Shown piece after piece: positions 35,035 through 43,659 of a stretch of DNA of 64,000 bases. Below the pieces are notes generated by a model. That model was not told the origin of the DNA. It did not search any database and saw nothing but the letters and a program-made list of their open reading frames with translations. Source of the DNA: DATBRG01 sp036560445 (GTDB lineage Bacteria > Pseudomonadota > Gammaproteobacteria > Burkholderiales > Methylophilaceae); assembly GCA_036560445.1 (NCBI GenBank), contig DATBRG010000027.1:58474-122473 (forward strand). Reading direction: 5' to 3'. Each line of letters starts with the position of its first letter. The stretch's first letter is position 1. The translations under genes were made by a program, and so were the position numbers.

Positions 35035-36120
35035 CTACAGGGCGGTCGTAATAATTCCACCGCCTAGGCAAACATTGCTCTCGTAAATAACTGCTGATTG
35101 CCCCGGGGTAATAGCCCATTGCTTCTGGCCAAAGCGTACCTCGACTATATCCCCATCCAGCCTATCAATCTCGCAAGGCGCATCCAGCTGGCGATAACGT
35201 GTCTTGGCGGCATATACCCAATGCGTTTGCGGCTCATGCCCGGCGATCCAATGCAACTGGCTTGCAATCAGGCCATCATTCAATAGCAGAGGGTGCTCGT
35301 GGCCTTGCACTACAATCAATATATTGCGCTGCATATCCTTGGCCGCTACAAACCATGGCTCGCCATTGCTCTCTCTGGAGCCACCGATGCCGAGCCCCTG
35401 GCGTTGCCCTAGCGTGTAATACATGAGCCCCTCATGCTGGCCGACCACTTTGCCCTCCGGCGTTTGCATTTCGCCCGGCTGGCGGGGCAGGTAGCGATTA
35501 AGGAATTCTCGGAAAGGCCGCTCGCCGATGAAGCATATACCAGTGGAATCTTTCTTTTCGCTCGTAGGCAACTCAGCTTTGCGTGCTAGTTCACGCACTT
35601 CGCGTTTGAGCAGATTGCCAAGAGGGAATAGTGTTTTGGATAGCTGTGCCTGATTCAGGCGATAGAGAAAATAGCTTTGGTCCTTGGTGCCGTCTTCAGC
35701 CTTCAATAATTGGAATAGGCCATTCTTCTCCCGCACTTGCGCATAGTGGCCAGTGGCGATTAAGTCTGCACCAAGCCCCATTGCATGATCAAGGAAAGCC
35801 TTGAACTTGATTTCGGCATTGCACAGGATATCCGGGTTTGGTGTGCGGCCTGCACTGTATTCCTCGAGGAAATTGGCAAATACGCGCTCCTTGTATTCCT
35901 TGCTGAAATTGACAGCCTCTATTTCAATATCCAGGCGATCGGCCACGGCTACCGCATCAATCAGATCCTGCTTGGATGAGCAGTATTCATCGGTGTCATC
36001 ATCTTCCCAGTTCTTCATGAACAGACCGATGACTTCATAACCTTGCTCTTTCAATAGCAATACGGCGACTGAGGAATCAACCCCGCCCGACATGCCGACG
36101 ACTACACGTTGCTTTTTCAT
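35035..36120 (-). CDS. mnmA: tRNA-specific 2-thiouridylase MnmA
   Basis: MnmA adds sulfur to U34 of Lys, Glu and Gln tRNAs, using persulfide relayed by the Tus system. The 361-residue protein has the PP-loop VGMSGGVDSSVAVLLL, the catalytic cysteine pair (ILCNAEIKF and STGICFIGER), and the C-terminal beta-barrel. Its ATG overlaps the NUDIX gene stop by 4 bp, the same nudJ-mnmA pair as in E. coli. Confidence 0.98.
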   Translation of the reverse strand: MKKQRVVVGMSGGVDSSVAVLLLKEQGYEVIGLFMKNWEDDDTDEYCSSKQDLIDAVAVADRLDIEIEAVNFSKEYKERVFANFLEEYSAGRTPNPDILCNAEIKFKAFLDHAMGLGADLIATGHYAQVREKNGLFQLLKAEDGTKDQSYFLYRLNQAQLSKTLFPLGNLLKREVRELARKAELPTSEKKDSTGICFIGERPFREFLNRYLPRQPGEMQTPEGKVVGQHEGLMYYTLGQRQGLGIGGSRESNGEPWFVAAKDMQRNILIVVQGHEHPLLLNDGLIASQLHWIAGHEPQTHWVYAAKTRYRQLDAPCEIDRLDGDIVEVRFGQKQWAITPGQSAVIYESNVCLGGGIITTAL

Positions 36121-36560
36121 AGATGCGTTACCACAGAAAGGGGAAAATGCTGCCCGGCAAGATAATCCTCGATACAGGTCAATACTTGCGGGCTGCGATG
36201 CATAGCTTGGGTGGCACGAATTTCATCCAGGCTCAACCAGACAGCACGAATGATGCCCTCATCAAGGGCTTGTTCAGCATGATGGTGACTCACCTTGCCA
36301 ATGAAGGCAAAGCGCAGGTAAGTAATGTCCTTACCCGGGTGGCGCCAGTGGTACACCCCAAGCAGTGCTTCTGGAGAGAAGTCATAAGCTGTTTCTTCAC
36401 GTGCTTCGCGTACTACCGCCTGCAACAGGGTTTCACCATTTTCCAAATGTCCGGCCGGCTGGTTCAGGCGTACGCCATCTACTGTATTTTCTTCTACCAG
36501 CAGGAATTCTCCATCGCGCTCAACGATAGCGGCGACGGTGGTATTGGGCTTCCAAATCAT
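36117..36560 (-). CDS. nudJ: NUDIX phosphatase NudJ-like
   Basis: This small Nudix hydrolase (147 residues from the chosen start) has the box GHLENGETLLQAVVREAREETA. The opening WKPNTTVAAIVERDGEFLLVEE aligns with NudJ, which in E. coli hydrolyses nucleoside di- and triphosphates and the thiamine precursor HMP-PP. I chose ATG 36560 because the family begins there; the frame extends to 36587. It overlaps mnmA, matching E. coli gene order, although rluE, next to this pair in E. coli, lies 28 kb away here. Confidence 0.88.
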   Translation of the reverse strand: MIWKPNTTVAAIVERDGEFLLVEENTVDGVRLNQPAGHLENGETLLQAVVREAREETAYDFSPEALLGVYHWRHPGKDITYLRFAFIGKVSHHHAEQALDEGIIRAVWLSLDEIRATQAMHRSPQVLTCIEDYLAGQHFPLSVVTHL

Positions 36561-36606
36561 AAGGTTGTGCGCTGAAAAATCAAGCATTTTACAGCGCCAG
36601 CAACGA

Positions 36607-37239
36607 TTAAGCTAATTGAGGGAATAGTCCAATCAGGCCTCGTGCAATGAATTCCACTGCCATGGCTGAGAGTATCAGCCCCATCAGCCGCGTGACGATA
36701 TTGATACCAATGGTGCCTAGTTTCAAGGCAATGCCGACCGACAGGCGTAAAGTCAGCCATATCAGCAAGCACACTGCAGCCACCGGGATCAACAAGGATA
36801 CATGCCCAAGCAGGCTGGTACTTTGCTGTGCCGCAATAATCATGCTGCTGATGGCACCGGGGCCCGCCAGCAGAGGGATGCTGAGCGGCACAATTGCAAT
36901 GACTTCGCGCTCAGCTACCTCCTGTGCCTCTTCCGGCGTTTGCCGCACGTGGCTTTGTTTGCCGTGCATCATGGAGATGGCGATGAGCATGAGTAATATG
37001 CCACCACCCACTTGGAATGACGGGATGCTGATACCAAAAAACGCCAGTATCTGGTCACCCAGAAAGGTAGAAACCGCGAGTACCAGAAACACCGTCAGCG
37101 CTGCTGTTTTTGCCGTACGCGCGCGGTCTTGCGTGGCCCAGCCATCGGTGGCGCTGATGAATATCGGCACGCTGCCGATCGGGTTGACGATGGCAAACAG
37201 TGCGATGCCAATCTTGAATAAATATGCCCACTCAGCCAT
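36607..37239 (-). CDS. MarC family integral membrane protein (UPF0056)
   Basis: This 210-residue protein has six predicted membrane helices and the typical MarC opening (FKIGIALFAIVNPIGSVPIFIS) and middle motif (VPLSIPLLAGPGAISSMI). The family is widespread, but its function is unknown; an early link to multiple antibiotic resistance in E. coli was withdrawn. It starts 20 bp after the stop of an unrecognised AT-rich gene on the same strand and precedes nudJ. Confidence 0.93.
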   Translation of the reverse strand: MAEWAYLFKIGIALFAIVNPIGSVPIFISATDGWATQDRARTAKTAALTVFLVLAVSTFLGDQILAFFGISIPSFQVGGGILLMLIAISMMHGKQSHVRQTPEEAQEVAEREVIAIVPLSIPLLAGPGAISSMIIAAQQSTSLLGHVSLLIPVAAVCLLIWLTLRLSVGIALKLGTIGINIVTRLMGLILSAMAVEFIARGLIGLFPQLA

Positions 37240-37259
37240 TGTGATTACTTAACATTGGG

Positions 37260-37841
37260 CTATCCATCTATCTCGTTTCTGCAAACCCAGCCTACAACCA
37301 ATATCGGTAAGATAGCCGTATAAAGTAGGAAATGAATCTCAGAAGTTTCAAAATCTAGCAAAACTTTTCTAGTTGTTAAACTATATTTCAGCAGCACCTT
37401 GTCCCCTTGCCTTACTTCTCTATACCCTTCAAAAACAAATGGAGGCCACCCTTCATATACTTGCTGACTCCAAATAGTTATTCGCTGACCAACCAACTTA
37501 ACCAAATCAATTCCCGCACCACCAAATGTATTGCCAAGATAGGTTATTTTTTCGCCATCATCTGTCTTAATTCGCAAAGAATCGTGACCTTTCGGGTTGA
37601 AGCCTACGTTTAATAACACCCCTTCTGTACGATGCATTTGATTTAGTTCGATAATGGGCGTTAACAAGTCTGGGCCTGTTCTCGCAATCATGATCCAGGA
37701 GAAAAGGGATATTGCGATTAAAAGTTTTGTCCATGTCCGTTTCATCGCACAAATACCATAGACACGCCAAAACCAGGTAGCTTGCACAACTCGCTTAAAC
37801 GTACTCCATTTCATAAACAGCCAGTTAATTGGTTTAGTCAT
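37260..37841 (-). CDS. Unrecognised membrane-anchored protein
   Basis: I do not recognise this gene. The 193-residue reading has a membrane helix near residues 37-55 (LLIAISLFSWIMIA), a soluble beta-rich middle (about 65-160) and a second helix near the C-terminus (FLLYTAILPILVVGWVC). The arrangement recalls small DUF3592-like two-helix proteins, but I cannot confirm it. No start has a good ribosome site; the ATG at 37745 would place the first helix near the N-terminus and may be the true start. Base composition is more AT-rich than the flanking genes, as is the 115-bp gap upstream, suggesting acquired or fast-evolving DNA. Confidence 0.6.
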   Translation of the reverse strand: MTKPINWLFMKWSTFKRVVQATWFWRVYGICAMKRTWTKLLIAISLFSWIMIARTGPDLLTPIIELNQMHRTEGVLLNVGFNPKGHDSLRIKTDDGEKITYLGNTFGGAGIDLVKLVGQRITIWSQQVYEGWPPFVFEGYREVRQGDKVLLKYSLTTRKVLLDFETSEIHFLLYTAILPILVVGWVCRNEIDG

Positions 37842-37956
37842 TTAGTTTGGTATGGTAAATACTCATTCAACATAGGTTAATTTGGTTTTGTAGTAAAGCC
37901 GAATCGTTTAATATCCGTAGCCTACAGGCTCAACCTCGAAATCGCAAAAACAATCC

Positions 37957-38544
37957 ATGAGCAAGCACATCTACCTGGCTTCGCGCTCGCCTCGGCGTGC
38001 AGAGCTGTTACAGCAAATCGGCATCACTTTCACGGTGCTGCCATCCAATGTGGATGAATCAGTGCTAGCCAATGAAGCGCCGGAAAAGTATGTCATACGC
38101 CTAGCGCAGACCAAAGGCGAGGCTTGCCTCAGTTACCTGCAGAACATGGATATGCCGTTGTTGCCCATACTGGCGGCTGATACCACGGTATGCGTAGCAG
38201 GTATGATATTAGGCAAGCCTGATGACGATGCACATGCGGCGGAAATGCTGCGTAGCATGTCGGGTGGTTGGCATGAGGTGCATACGGGTATTGCAGTGAC
38301 TACGTCCAACGGTATTGTGACGGCACTTTCTACCACGCGAGTGGAGATGGCGGTATTGTCTGAAACTGAAATTGCCTCCTATGTTGCCTCTGGTGAGCCG
38401 CACGACAAAGCCGGGGCTTATGGTATACAGGGGCTAGCCGGGGCTTTTATCCGCCGCATAGAGGGCAGTTATTCCGGTGTGATGGGGTTGCCGATTTTTG
38501 AAACTGCGGCATTACTGAAAATTGCCGGTATTCATGTATTGTGA
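37957..38544 (+). CDS. maf: Maf nucleoside triphosphate pyrophosphatase (YhdE-type)
   Basis: Maf proteins hydrolyse dTTP, UTP or modified nucleoside triphosphates to monophosphates, acting as house-cleaning enzymes. The 195-residue protein shows the N-terminal SRSPRRAELLQQIGI, the catalytic ILAADTTVCV, and the substrate motifs (DKAGAYGIQG and IEGSYSGVMGLP). It stands just upstream of rng, the same maf-rng order as in E. coli (yhdE-rng), supporting the dTTP/UTP-specific subgroup. Confidence 0.95.
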   Translation: MSKHIYLASRSPRRAELLQQIGITFTVLPSNVDESVLANEAPEKYVIRLAQTKGEACLSYLQNMDMPLLPILAADTTVCVAGMILGKPDDDAHAAEMLRSMSGGWHEVHTGIAVTTSNGIVTALSTTRVEMAVLSETEIASYVASGEPHDKAGAYGIQGLAGAFIRRIEGSYSGVMGLPIFETAALLKIAGIHVL

Positions 38545-38594
38545 TGCCAGTTTGGCTAAACAAGTAGCCAGAAGATAATGGCAAAGAAGGTGAG

Positions 38595-40052
38595 TTGAAA
38601 TTGAGCCAGGAAATACTGATTAATGTAACGCCACAGGAAACCCGTGTGGCCGTGATAGAGCAGGGCATCGTGCAGGAGCTGCATATTGAGCGCAGCACTT
38701 CCTTGGGGCTGGTAGGCAATATCTATCGTGGTTCGGTGTGCCGTGTGTTGCCCGGCATGCAGTCTGCATTTGTGGAAATCGGCTTGCAACGAGCGGCATT
38801 CTTGCATGTGGCGGATGTGCTGGAATGTACCAGTGCCGATAGCGAGAAGACCATACAAGAGGTATTGCACGAAGGCCAGCCGCTGATGGTGCAGGTGATC
38901 AAGGAACCGATTGGCACCAAGGGTGCACGACTGACTACGCAGATCAGTATTGCCGGGCGCTTTCTGGTTTATCTGCCGCAGCAGGATCATATCGGGGTGT
39001 CGCAACGTATTGAGGACGAAGCCGAGCGTGAGCAATTGCGTGACCGTTTGATCAAACTGCTGCCGGAAGACCGTAAAGGCGGTTACATCATTCGTACCAT
39101 GTCAGAGGCGGCGACTGATGAAGAGTTGCTGGCTGATATTGAATACCTGCAAAAAGTCTGGGGTAACATCCAGGCTGCCAGCCATGGTGCTTCAGACCGC
39201 TCACTGGTATTTCAGGATTTAAATCTACCGATGCGCATACTGCGTGATGTCGTGAATGATGAGACTGATCGTATTCAGGTGGATTCGCGCGAGACTTACC
39301 AGAAGCTGCTCGAGTTTGCCGAGAACTACGCCGTTGGTGCAGTAAAACGACTGGAACACTACCAGGGTGAGCGCCCGCTATTTGATATGTTCAATGTCGA
39401 AAACGAAATCGCCCGCGCCATGTCACGCAAGGTGGAGATGAAATCCGGCGGCTACCTGATATTCGACCAGACCGAGGCGCTGACCACGGTGGATGTGAAT
39501 ACCGGCGGTTTCGTCAATGGCCGTAACCTGTCTGACACCATCTTCAAGACTAACCTTGAGGCCTCGCAATGTATCGCGCGTCAGCTACGGCTACGTAATC
39601 TCGGCGGCATCATTATCATCGACTTTATCGATATGGATGAGGATGAGCAACGTACTGCCGTGCTCGGGGAGCTGCAAAAGGCTGTGGCTAAAGACCGCGC
39701 ACGTACCAGCGTGAATGGTTTTTCTGCACTGGGGCTGGTGGAGATGACGCGCAAGCGTACGCGAGAAAGCCTGGCGCATATCCTTTGCGAACCATGCCCC
39801 GCCTGCAAGGGCCGAGGTGAGCTGAAGACTGCGCAGACAGTGTGTTACGAGATTTTGCGCGAGTTACTACGCCATGCACGCCAATTCAGTGCCAGGGAGT
39901 TCCGTGTGCTGGCCTCACAGAAAGTCATTGATCTGCTGCTTGATGAGGAATCCCAGAGCCTGGCTAACCTGTCTGACTTTATCGGTAAGCCGGTTTCTCT
40001 ACAGGTGGAAAGCCAGTATTCACAAGAGGCTTTTGATATTGTTCTGATGTGA
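38595..40052 (+). CDS. rng: Ribonuclease G
   Basis: RNase G is a 5'-monophosphate-sensing endoribonuclease that matures the 5' end of 16S rRNA and decays some mRNAs. The 485-residue protein has an S1-like domain (LVGNIYRGSVCRVLPGMQSAFVEIG), the catalytic metal aspartates in TTVDVNTGGF and IIDFIDMDEDEQR, and the zinc-link cysteines in CEPCPACKGRGE. There is no ATG; TTG at 38595 (AAGG 4 bp before) or TTG at 38601 must be used. It lacks the long C-terminal tail of RNase E. Confidence 0.95.
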   Translation: MKLSQEILINVTPQETRVAVIEQGIVQELHIERSTSLGLVGNIYRGSVCRVLPGMQSAFVEIGLQRAAFLHVADVLECTSADSEKTIQEVLHEGQPLMVQVIKEPIGTKGARLTTQISIAGRFLVYLPQQDHIGVSQRIEDEAEREQLRDRLIKLLPEDRKGGYIIRTMSEAATDEELLADIEYLQKVWGNIQAASHGASDRSLVFQDLNLPMRILRDVVNDETDRIQVDSRETYQKLLEFAENYAVGAVKRLEHYQGERPLFDMFNVENEIARAMSRKVEMKSGGYLIFDQTEALTTVDVNTGGFVNGRNLSDTIFKTNLEASQCIARQLRLRNLGGIIIIDFIDMDEDEQRTAVLGELQKAVAKDRARTSVNGFSALGLVEMTRKRTRESLAHILCEPCPACKGRGELKTAQTVCYEILRELLRHARQFSAREFRVLASQKVIDLLLDEESQSLANLSDFIGKPVSLQVESQYSQEAFDIVLM

Positions 40053-40073
40053 GACTGCCCGACAGAAAAGCTA

Positions 40074-42035
40074 CTAGAGCGCTGGTTCGGTAAAAAGCGC
40101 TTTATTGTTGCCAGCTACGCTCGGTTTGGCTGCCTTAACCAGCTTTAATAGCATTTGGTCCAGGGCATTGCTCTGGTTTTGGTGATTAGCCAGCTCATTT
40201 TCCAGTTGTGACAGATTGACTTCCAGTGCATGCAAGCTATCGTGCACTTGCTTCAAAGATTCTGTGCGCTTATCAAGCTCCGCTTTGTGTTGGGCTATCT
40301 GCTGTTTTAACGGTGCTAGCACATTCTGCAACCAGTGATAACAGTCCTTATGCGCCTGCTCGAAGATGGTTTTTGCCTGGCCGCCTAAACTCATGAAGAA
40401 TTTGCGTACCAGGAAGTGTTTTTCCGTCATCATGTTGATAGGGCTGGCGCAAAAATCGCTTGTGACCTTTTCCAGCGCCTGCATACTGCTACTGAAGTTA
40501 TCCATGTTGAGTGGTGGTGGGCGGCGCGTTTCAAACCCATGTTTGGTCTGGAATAGCAGATAGAGCTCATCTGCCTGTTTTGTAATTTCCAACCCCTGCT
40601 GGGTGATCTGTGCGGCTAGCTGGGTAGTTTGTTTAATCAGGTTCTTCATCCCCCGATTCAGCCCCACTGTGGTCCAGCTATCGCCTATCTCTTGTCGGCT
40701 GATTTGCATTAAGGCATCCAGGTGTTGCAAGCCAAGATGGTTGATCAGGGTTTCCCCGAGGGTGGATATTTTCAGGCTACCCTGGTTAAAGGAACTTACT
40801 GATGCCTCATAGTGTTTGCGGTTCTCAGTAACTTTGTCGAGCAGCTCCTTGATGACTTCGCGGTTCTGGCCGCGCAAGGCTTGTAACTCGCTAAGCTGGC
40901 TGCGTGTACTTGCAAGCCGCTGCTGTGCCATTTTGCGAGAAGCTTTCAGCATATTGCTGGTTTCACTAATGATAGTGTTACTGAGTATCTCGTGTTTGGC
41001 CGCAACCACATTGGCTGCCAGCAGTTGTTCTACTTTCTCTATGCCGCTGCGTTCCAGCAGGACATCATCTTTCCTGATTTTGGCGACTAGGGCTTTTTGC
41101 GCCGAGATGGCGAGTACACAAGAGGGTGGCAGACTCAGTTGGCGGGCGGTGATATCGACCTGGGTTTTGATCATGGTGTCGATCTCTGCCCTGGTTTTCA
41201 TGTCGTCCCAGAGGATGTCAATCTTGTTCAGCACCGCCAGCTTGCGGCTGGCGCGATTGCTGATGTAATCGGTCCAAATCTGCATATCGGATTTGGTAAC
41301 GCCAGTATCTGTTGCCAACAGGAAAATCACTGCATGCGCATTGGGAATGATGCTCAGCGTCAGCTCCGGCTCTGCACCCATGGTATTCAAGCCTGGGGTA
41401 TCCAGGATCACCAGCCCGCTTTTGAGCAATGGGTGCGGGAAGTTAATCAGCGCGTGGCGCCACACCGGCACTTCCACCTTGCCGGTACGCTCCAGTGCTT
41501 GCACCATGCTGATATCCGTATTGTTCCAAAGTCCCAGGCTGCGTGCTTCTTCCAGCGATACCTGCTTCTGTTGTGCCAGAGTGTGCAGGGATTCTTTCAT
41601 GGAGGCGGCCGATTCCATATCCAGCCGGAATTTGGACCACTCGTTTGGGTTGGACTTGAGGTAAGCCAGGCTGTCGTCGCGTTTGCGCGTTTCAATAGGC
41701 AGCAGCTTGATGCAAGGCTCCTCGCTATCCGTCCAGAAAATCTCGGTCGGGCACATGGTGGTGCGACCGGCTTCTGAGGGCAGCAAGCGCTGATTGAAGT
41801 CGGAAAAGAACAGCGCATTAATGGTTTCGGTTTTGCCGCGAGAGAATTCGGCAATGAATGCCAGAATCAAGCGATCTTTTTTTAGCGTCTCTTCCATATC
41901 GAAGAGGCGTAAATCCTGCAATGGGTCGGAAAATTGGGCGGCATCCAGCCATGCGCGATATTCAGCAATGGTTTGCGAGATTTGCTCACGCCACTGCTGG
42001 AATGCAGAAATCTGCTGCTGAAGGTCGTTGCTCAT
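40074..42035 (-). CDS. Bacterial dynamin-like GTPase
   Basis: This 653-residue protein has an N-terminal helical segment, a dynamin-type GTPase domain and a long helical C-terminal region. GTPase motifs are G1 EFSRGKT (residues 63-69, K68), G2 candidate TTMCPTE (91-97), G3 DTPGLN (211-216) and G4 NKID (269-272). Heptad-rich stretches lie at about 365-420 and 590-640. Bacterial dynamins bind and remodel or protect membranes, sometimes as tandem pairs; this one is solitary. No transmembrane helix is obvious. The gene stop converges on rng (21 bp), and a 21-bp tandem repeat lies upstream. Confidence 0.88.
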   Translation of the reverse strand: MSNDLQQQISAFQQWREQISQTIAEYRAWLDAAQFSDPLQDLRLFDMEETLKKDRLILAFIAEFSRGKTETINALFFSDFNQRLLPSEAGRTTMCPTEIFWTDSEEPCIKLLPIETRKRDDSLAYLKSNPNEWSKFRLDMESAASMKESLHTLAQQKQVSLEEARSLGLWNNTDISMVQALERTGKVEVPVWRHALINFPHPLLKSGLVILDTPGLNTMGAEPELTLSIIPNAHAVIFLLATDTGVTKSDMQIWTDYISNRASRKLAVLNKIDILWDDMKTRAEIDTMIKTQVDITARQLSLPPSCVLAISAQKALVAKIRKDDVLLERSGIEKVEQLLAANVVAAKHEILSNTIISETSNMLKASRKMAQQRLASTRSQLSELQALRGQNREVIKELLDKVTENRKHYEASVSSFNQGSLKISTLGETLINHLGLQHLDALMQISRQEIGDSWTTVGLNRGMKNLIKQTTQLAAQITQQGLEITKQADELYLLFQTKHGFETRRPPPLNMDNFSSSMQALEKVTSDFCASPINMMTEKHFLVRKFFMSLGGQAKTIFEQAHKDCYHWLQNVLAPLKQQIAQHKAELDKRTESLKQVHDSLHALEVNLSQLENELANHQNQSNALDQMLLKLVKAAKPSVAGNNKALFTEPAL

Positions 42036-42185
42036 AGCCGAGCTGGTTCAGCGGGGGAAGGGCTGTCTGAATCGCTTTTGCACTGCATTGAGTTCCATGG
42101 GTTCCACGACTTTCTGCGAGGCATGCCACATAGGCACTAGCTAGTTTTCGACTTTAAATCAATTCTGCAAAAACTCCAAAACCCA

Positions 42186-42224
42186 CTGACAAAAATTGGC
42201 TTATCGCTGACAAACATTGGCTTA
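42186..42224. repeat. Tandem 18-bp repeat, 21-bp period, upstream of the dynamin-like gene
   Basis: CTGACAAAAATTGGCTTA (42186-42203) and CTGACAAACATTGGCTTA (42207-42224) match at 17 of 18 positions. A 21-bp period is two helical turns, so both copies face the same side of the DNA. They lie between the yggT stop and the dynamin-like gene, about 150-190 bp upstream of its start. The rest of this 203-bp gap shows no feature. Confidence 0.8.
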
Positions 42225-42238
42225 GGAAAGCGAAAAAT

Positions 42239-42814
42239 TTAGAAGAACCGTAAAAATTGCTGTTCCAAAGGTGTGATCACCAAGATTAACAATAGCTCGG
42301 CGCCAATAAAAACCACCAAGGGGCTAAAGTCTATGCCGCCGGTGGCAGGCATATGCTTACGCAACGGCTTGAGTAACGGCTTGGTGAGTGCATCCAGCAC
42401 AGGCGTGATGGGCGTGTAGGGATTCACCCAGCTCAAAATGGCCTGCAGCAATACAGCGTAGAGGAATATGTAGATACTGAGCTTGAGCAGCCCAATCAGG
42501 GCCAGGCCAAATAGCGCGATCCATATGGAATTGCCTGCAACTAGTAACGGAAAGTCACGTAGCCACATGGTGCCTAGTTGCAACAGGAACTGGGCGATAT
42601 AAGCGAGAAATAATGTGGCAAAATCCAGCCCGCCCCAACCCGGGATGATTCGCCGCAATGGCCTGACGGCAAAGTTGGTGAGTACAACAACTGTCTGTGA
42701 AGCGGGGTTTTTGAAAGGTGCTCCAGTGAGCTGCAGATAGAAGCGCAACAGCACTGCCAAGGTGAATAAACCAAGTATGGTTTGCAGTAAAAACTCCAAG
42801 GCGTTGCTTATCAT
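42239..42814 (-). CDS. yggT: YggT family membrane protein
   Basis: This 191-residue membrane protein has two YGGT repeats, each a hydrophobic helix pair followed by a conserved Pro/Gly loop (PLRRIIPGWGGLDFA and PLRKHMPATGGIDFSP). Its role is unclear; homologues are linked to osmotic tolerance and, in other lineages, to membrane or septum organisation. ATG 42814 is chosen because AAGGA lies just upstream and it follows the proC stop by 1 bp. The yggS-proC-yggT cluster is conserved in proteobacteria. Confidence 0.92.
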   Translation of the reverse strand: MISNALEFLLQTILGLFTLAVLLRFYLQLTGAPFKNPASQTVVVLTNFAVRPLRRIIPGWGGLDFATLFLAYIAQFLLQLGTMWLRDFPLLVAGNSIWIALFGLALIGLLKLSIYIFLYAVLLQAILSWVNPYTPITPVLDALTKPLLKPLRKHMPATGGIDFSPLVVFIGAELLLILVITPLEQQFLRFF

Positions 42815-42815
42815 T

Positions 42816-43625
42816 TCAGTCCTTTCCCAGTAAGTCGCCAAGCTCGTTCGAGCGTTCTGCAGCTGCCTTGATGGCTTTCATGATGGCAGATTTTACCGCT
42901 GCTGCTTCCATGGTTTGCAGGGCACTCTCGGTGGTGCCACCTTTTGATGTGACTTGCGCGCGCAAGGTTGCAGGCTCATCTGTGCTCTGCGCAGCCAGTT
43001 GGCTGGCACCAGTGAAGGTCTGCAGGCTTAGCAATCGTGCTTCTTCGGCGGTCAGGCCTAGCTCCAGAGCCGCTTGTTGCATGGCCTCTATGAAATAAAA
43101 TACATAGGCAGGGCCGCTACCAGAGATGGCCGTTACCGCGTCCATTTTGGTTTCGTCATCTAGCCATAAGGTTTGGCCAACAGCCTGCAGGATGAGCTCG
43201 GCCTGCTGGTGCTGGCTACGTGTGACCTCTGGCATGGCGTAAAAGGCAGAGACTCCTGCCTGGATTTGTGCGGGTGTATTGGGCATGACGCGTACTATAG
43301 ACTGATAGCCGCCGAGCCATCGGGCCAAGTCATTACTGCGTATGCCTGCAGCGATTGAAATCACCAGCTGGTTTTGCAGCAGGCTGCCAAGAAAAATGCA
43401 TAAATCCCTGAGTTGTTGCGGCTTGACAGCCAGTACGATGACATCAGAGTTGCTCGCGCTCGGCAGTTGCTCGCTGGCATTGACGCCAAATTCGGTCTTC
43501 AATTGGGTGCGTTTAACCGCATCGGGTTCGATGACATTGATGTTTTCCATGGTAAAACCATTGGTTTTCAGCCCGCCAATCAAGGCGCGCGCCATGTTGC
43601 CGCCACCAACAAAGCTGATTTTCAT
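42816..43625 (-). CDS. proC: Pyrroline-5-carboxylate reductase
   Basis: ProC reduces pyrroline-5-carboxylate to proline with NAD(P)H. The protein opens with the Rossmann motif MKISFVGGGNMARALIGGL and has the family signature near the C-terminus (LRAQVTSKGGTTESALQ). ATG 43625 is chosen because the dinucleotide-binding strand starts there. ATG 43658, 1 bp after the yggS stop, would add 11 residues by translational coupling and cannot be excluded. It is the middle gene of yggS-proC-yggT. Confidence 0.95.
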   Translation of the reverse strand: MKISFVGGGNMARALIGGLKTNGFTMENINVIEPDAVKRTQLKTEFGVNASEQLPSASNSDVIVLAVKPQQLRDLCIFLGSLLQNQLVISIAAGIRSNDLARWLGGYQSIVRVMPNTPAQIQAGVSAFYAMPEVTRSQHQQAELILQAVGQTLWLDDETKMDAVTAISGSGPAYVFYFIEAMQQAALELGLTAEEARLLSLQTFTGASQLAAQSTDEPATLRAQVTSKGGTTESALQTMEAAAVKSAIMKAIKAAAERSNELGDLLGKD

Positions 43626-43659
43626 GTCTTGGTTATTTGTCTTCTGGATAATTGTCATT

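Noticed and set aside
38556..39035. 159-codon open frame antisense to the start of rng
   Set aside because: Overlaps the conserved S1 domain of rng; no evidence of coding on this strand.
41097..41777. 226-codon open frame antisense to the dynamin-like gene
   Set aside because: Lies wholly inside a well-supported gene on the other strand, has no family motifs, and its low-complexity translation is typical of a shadow frame.
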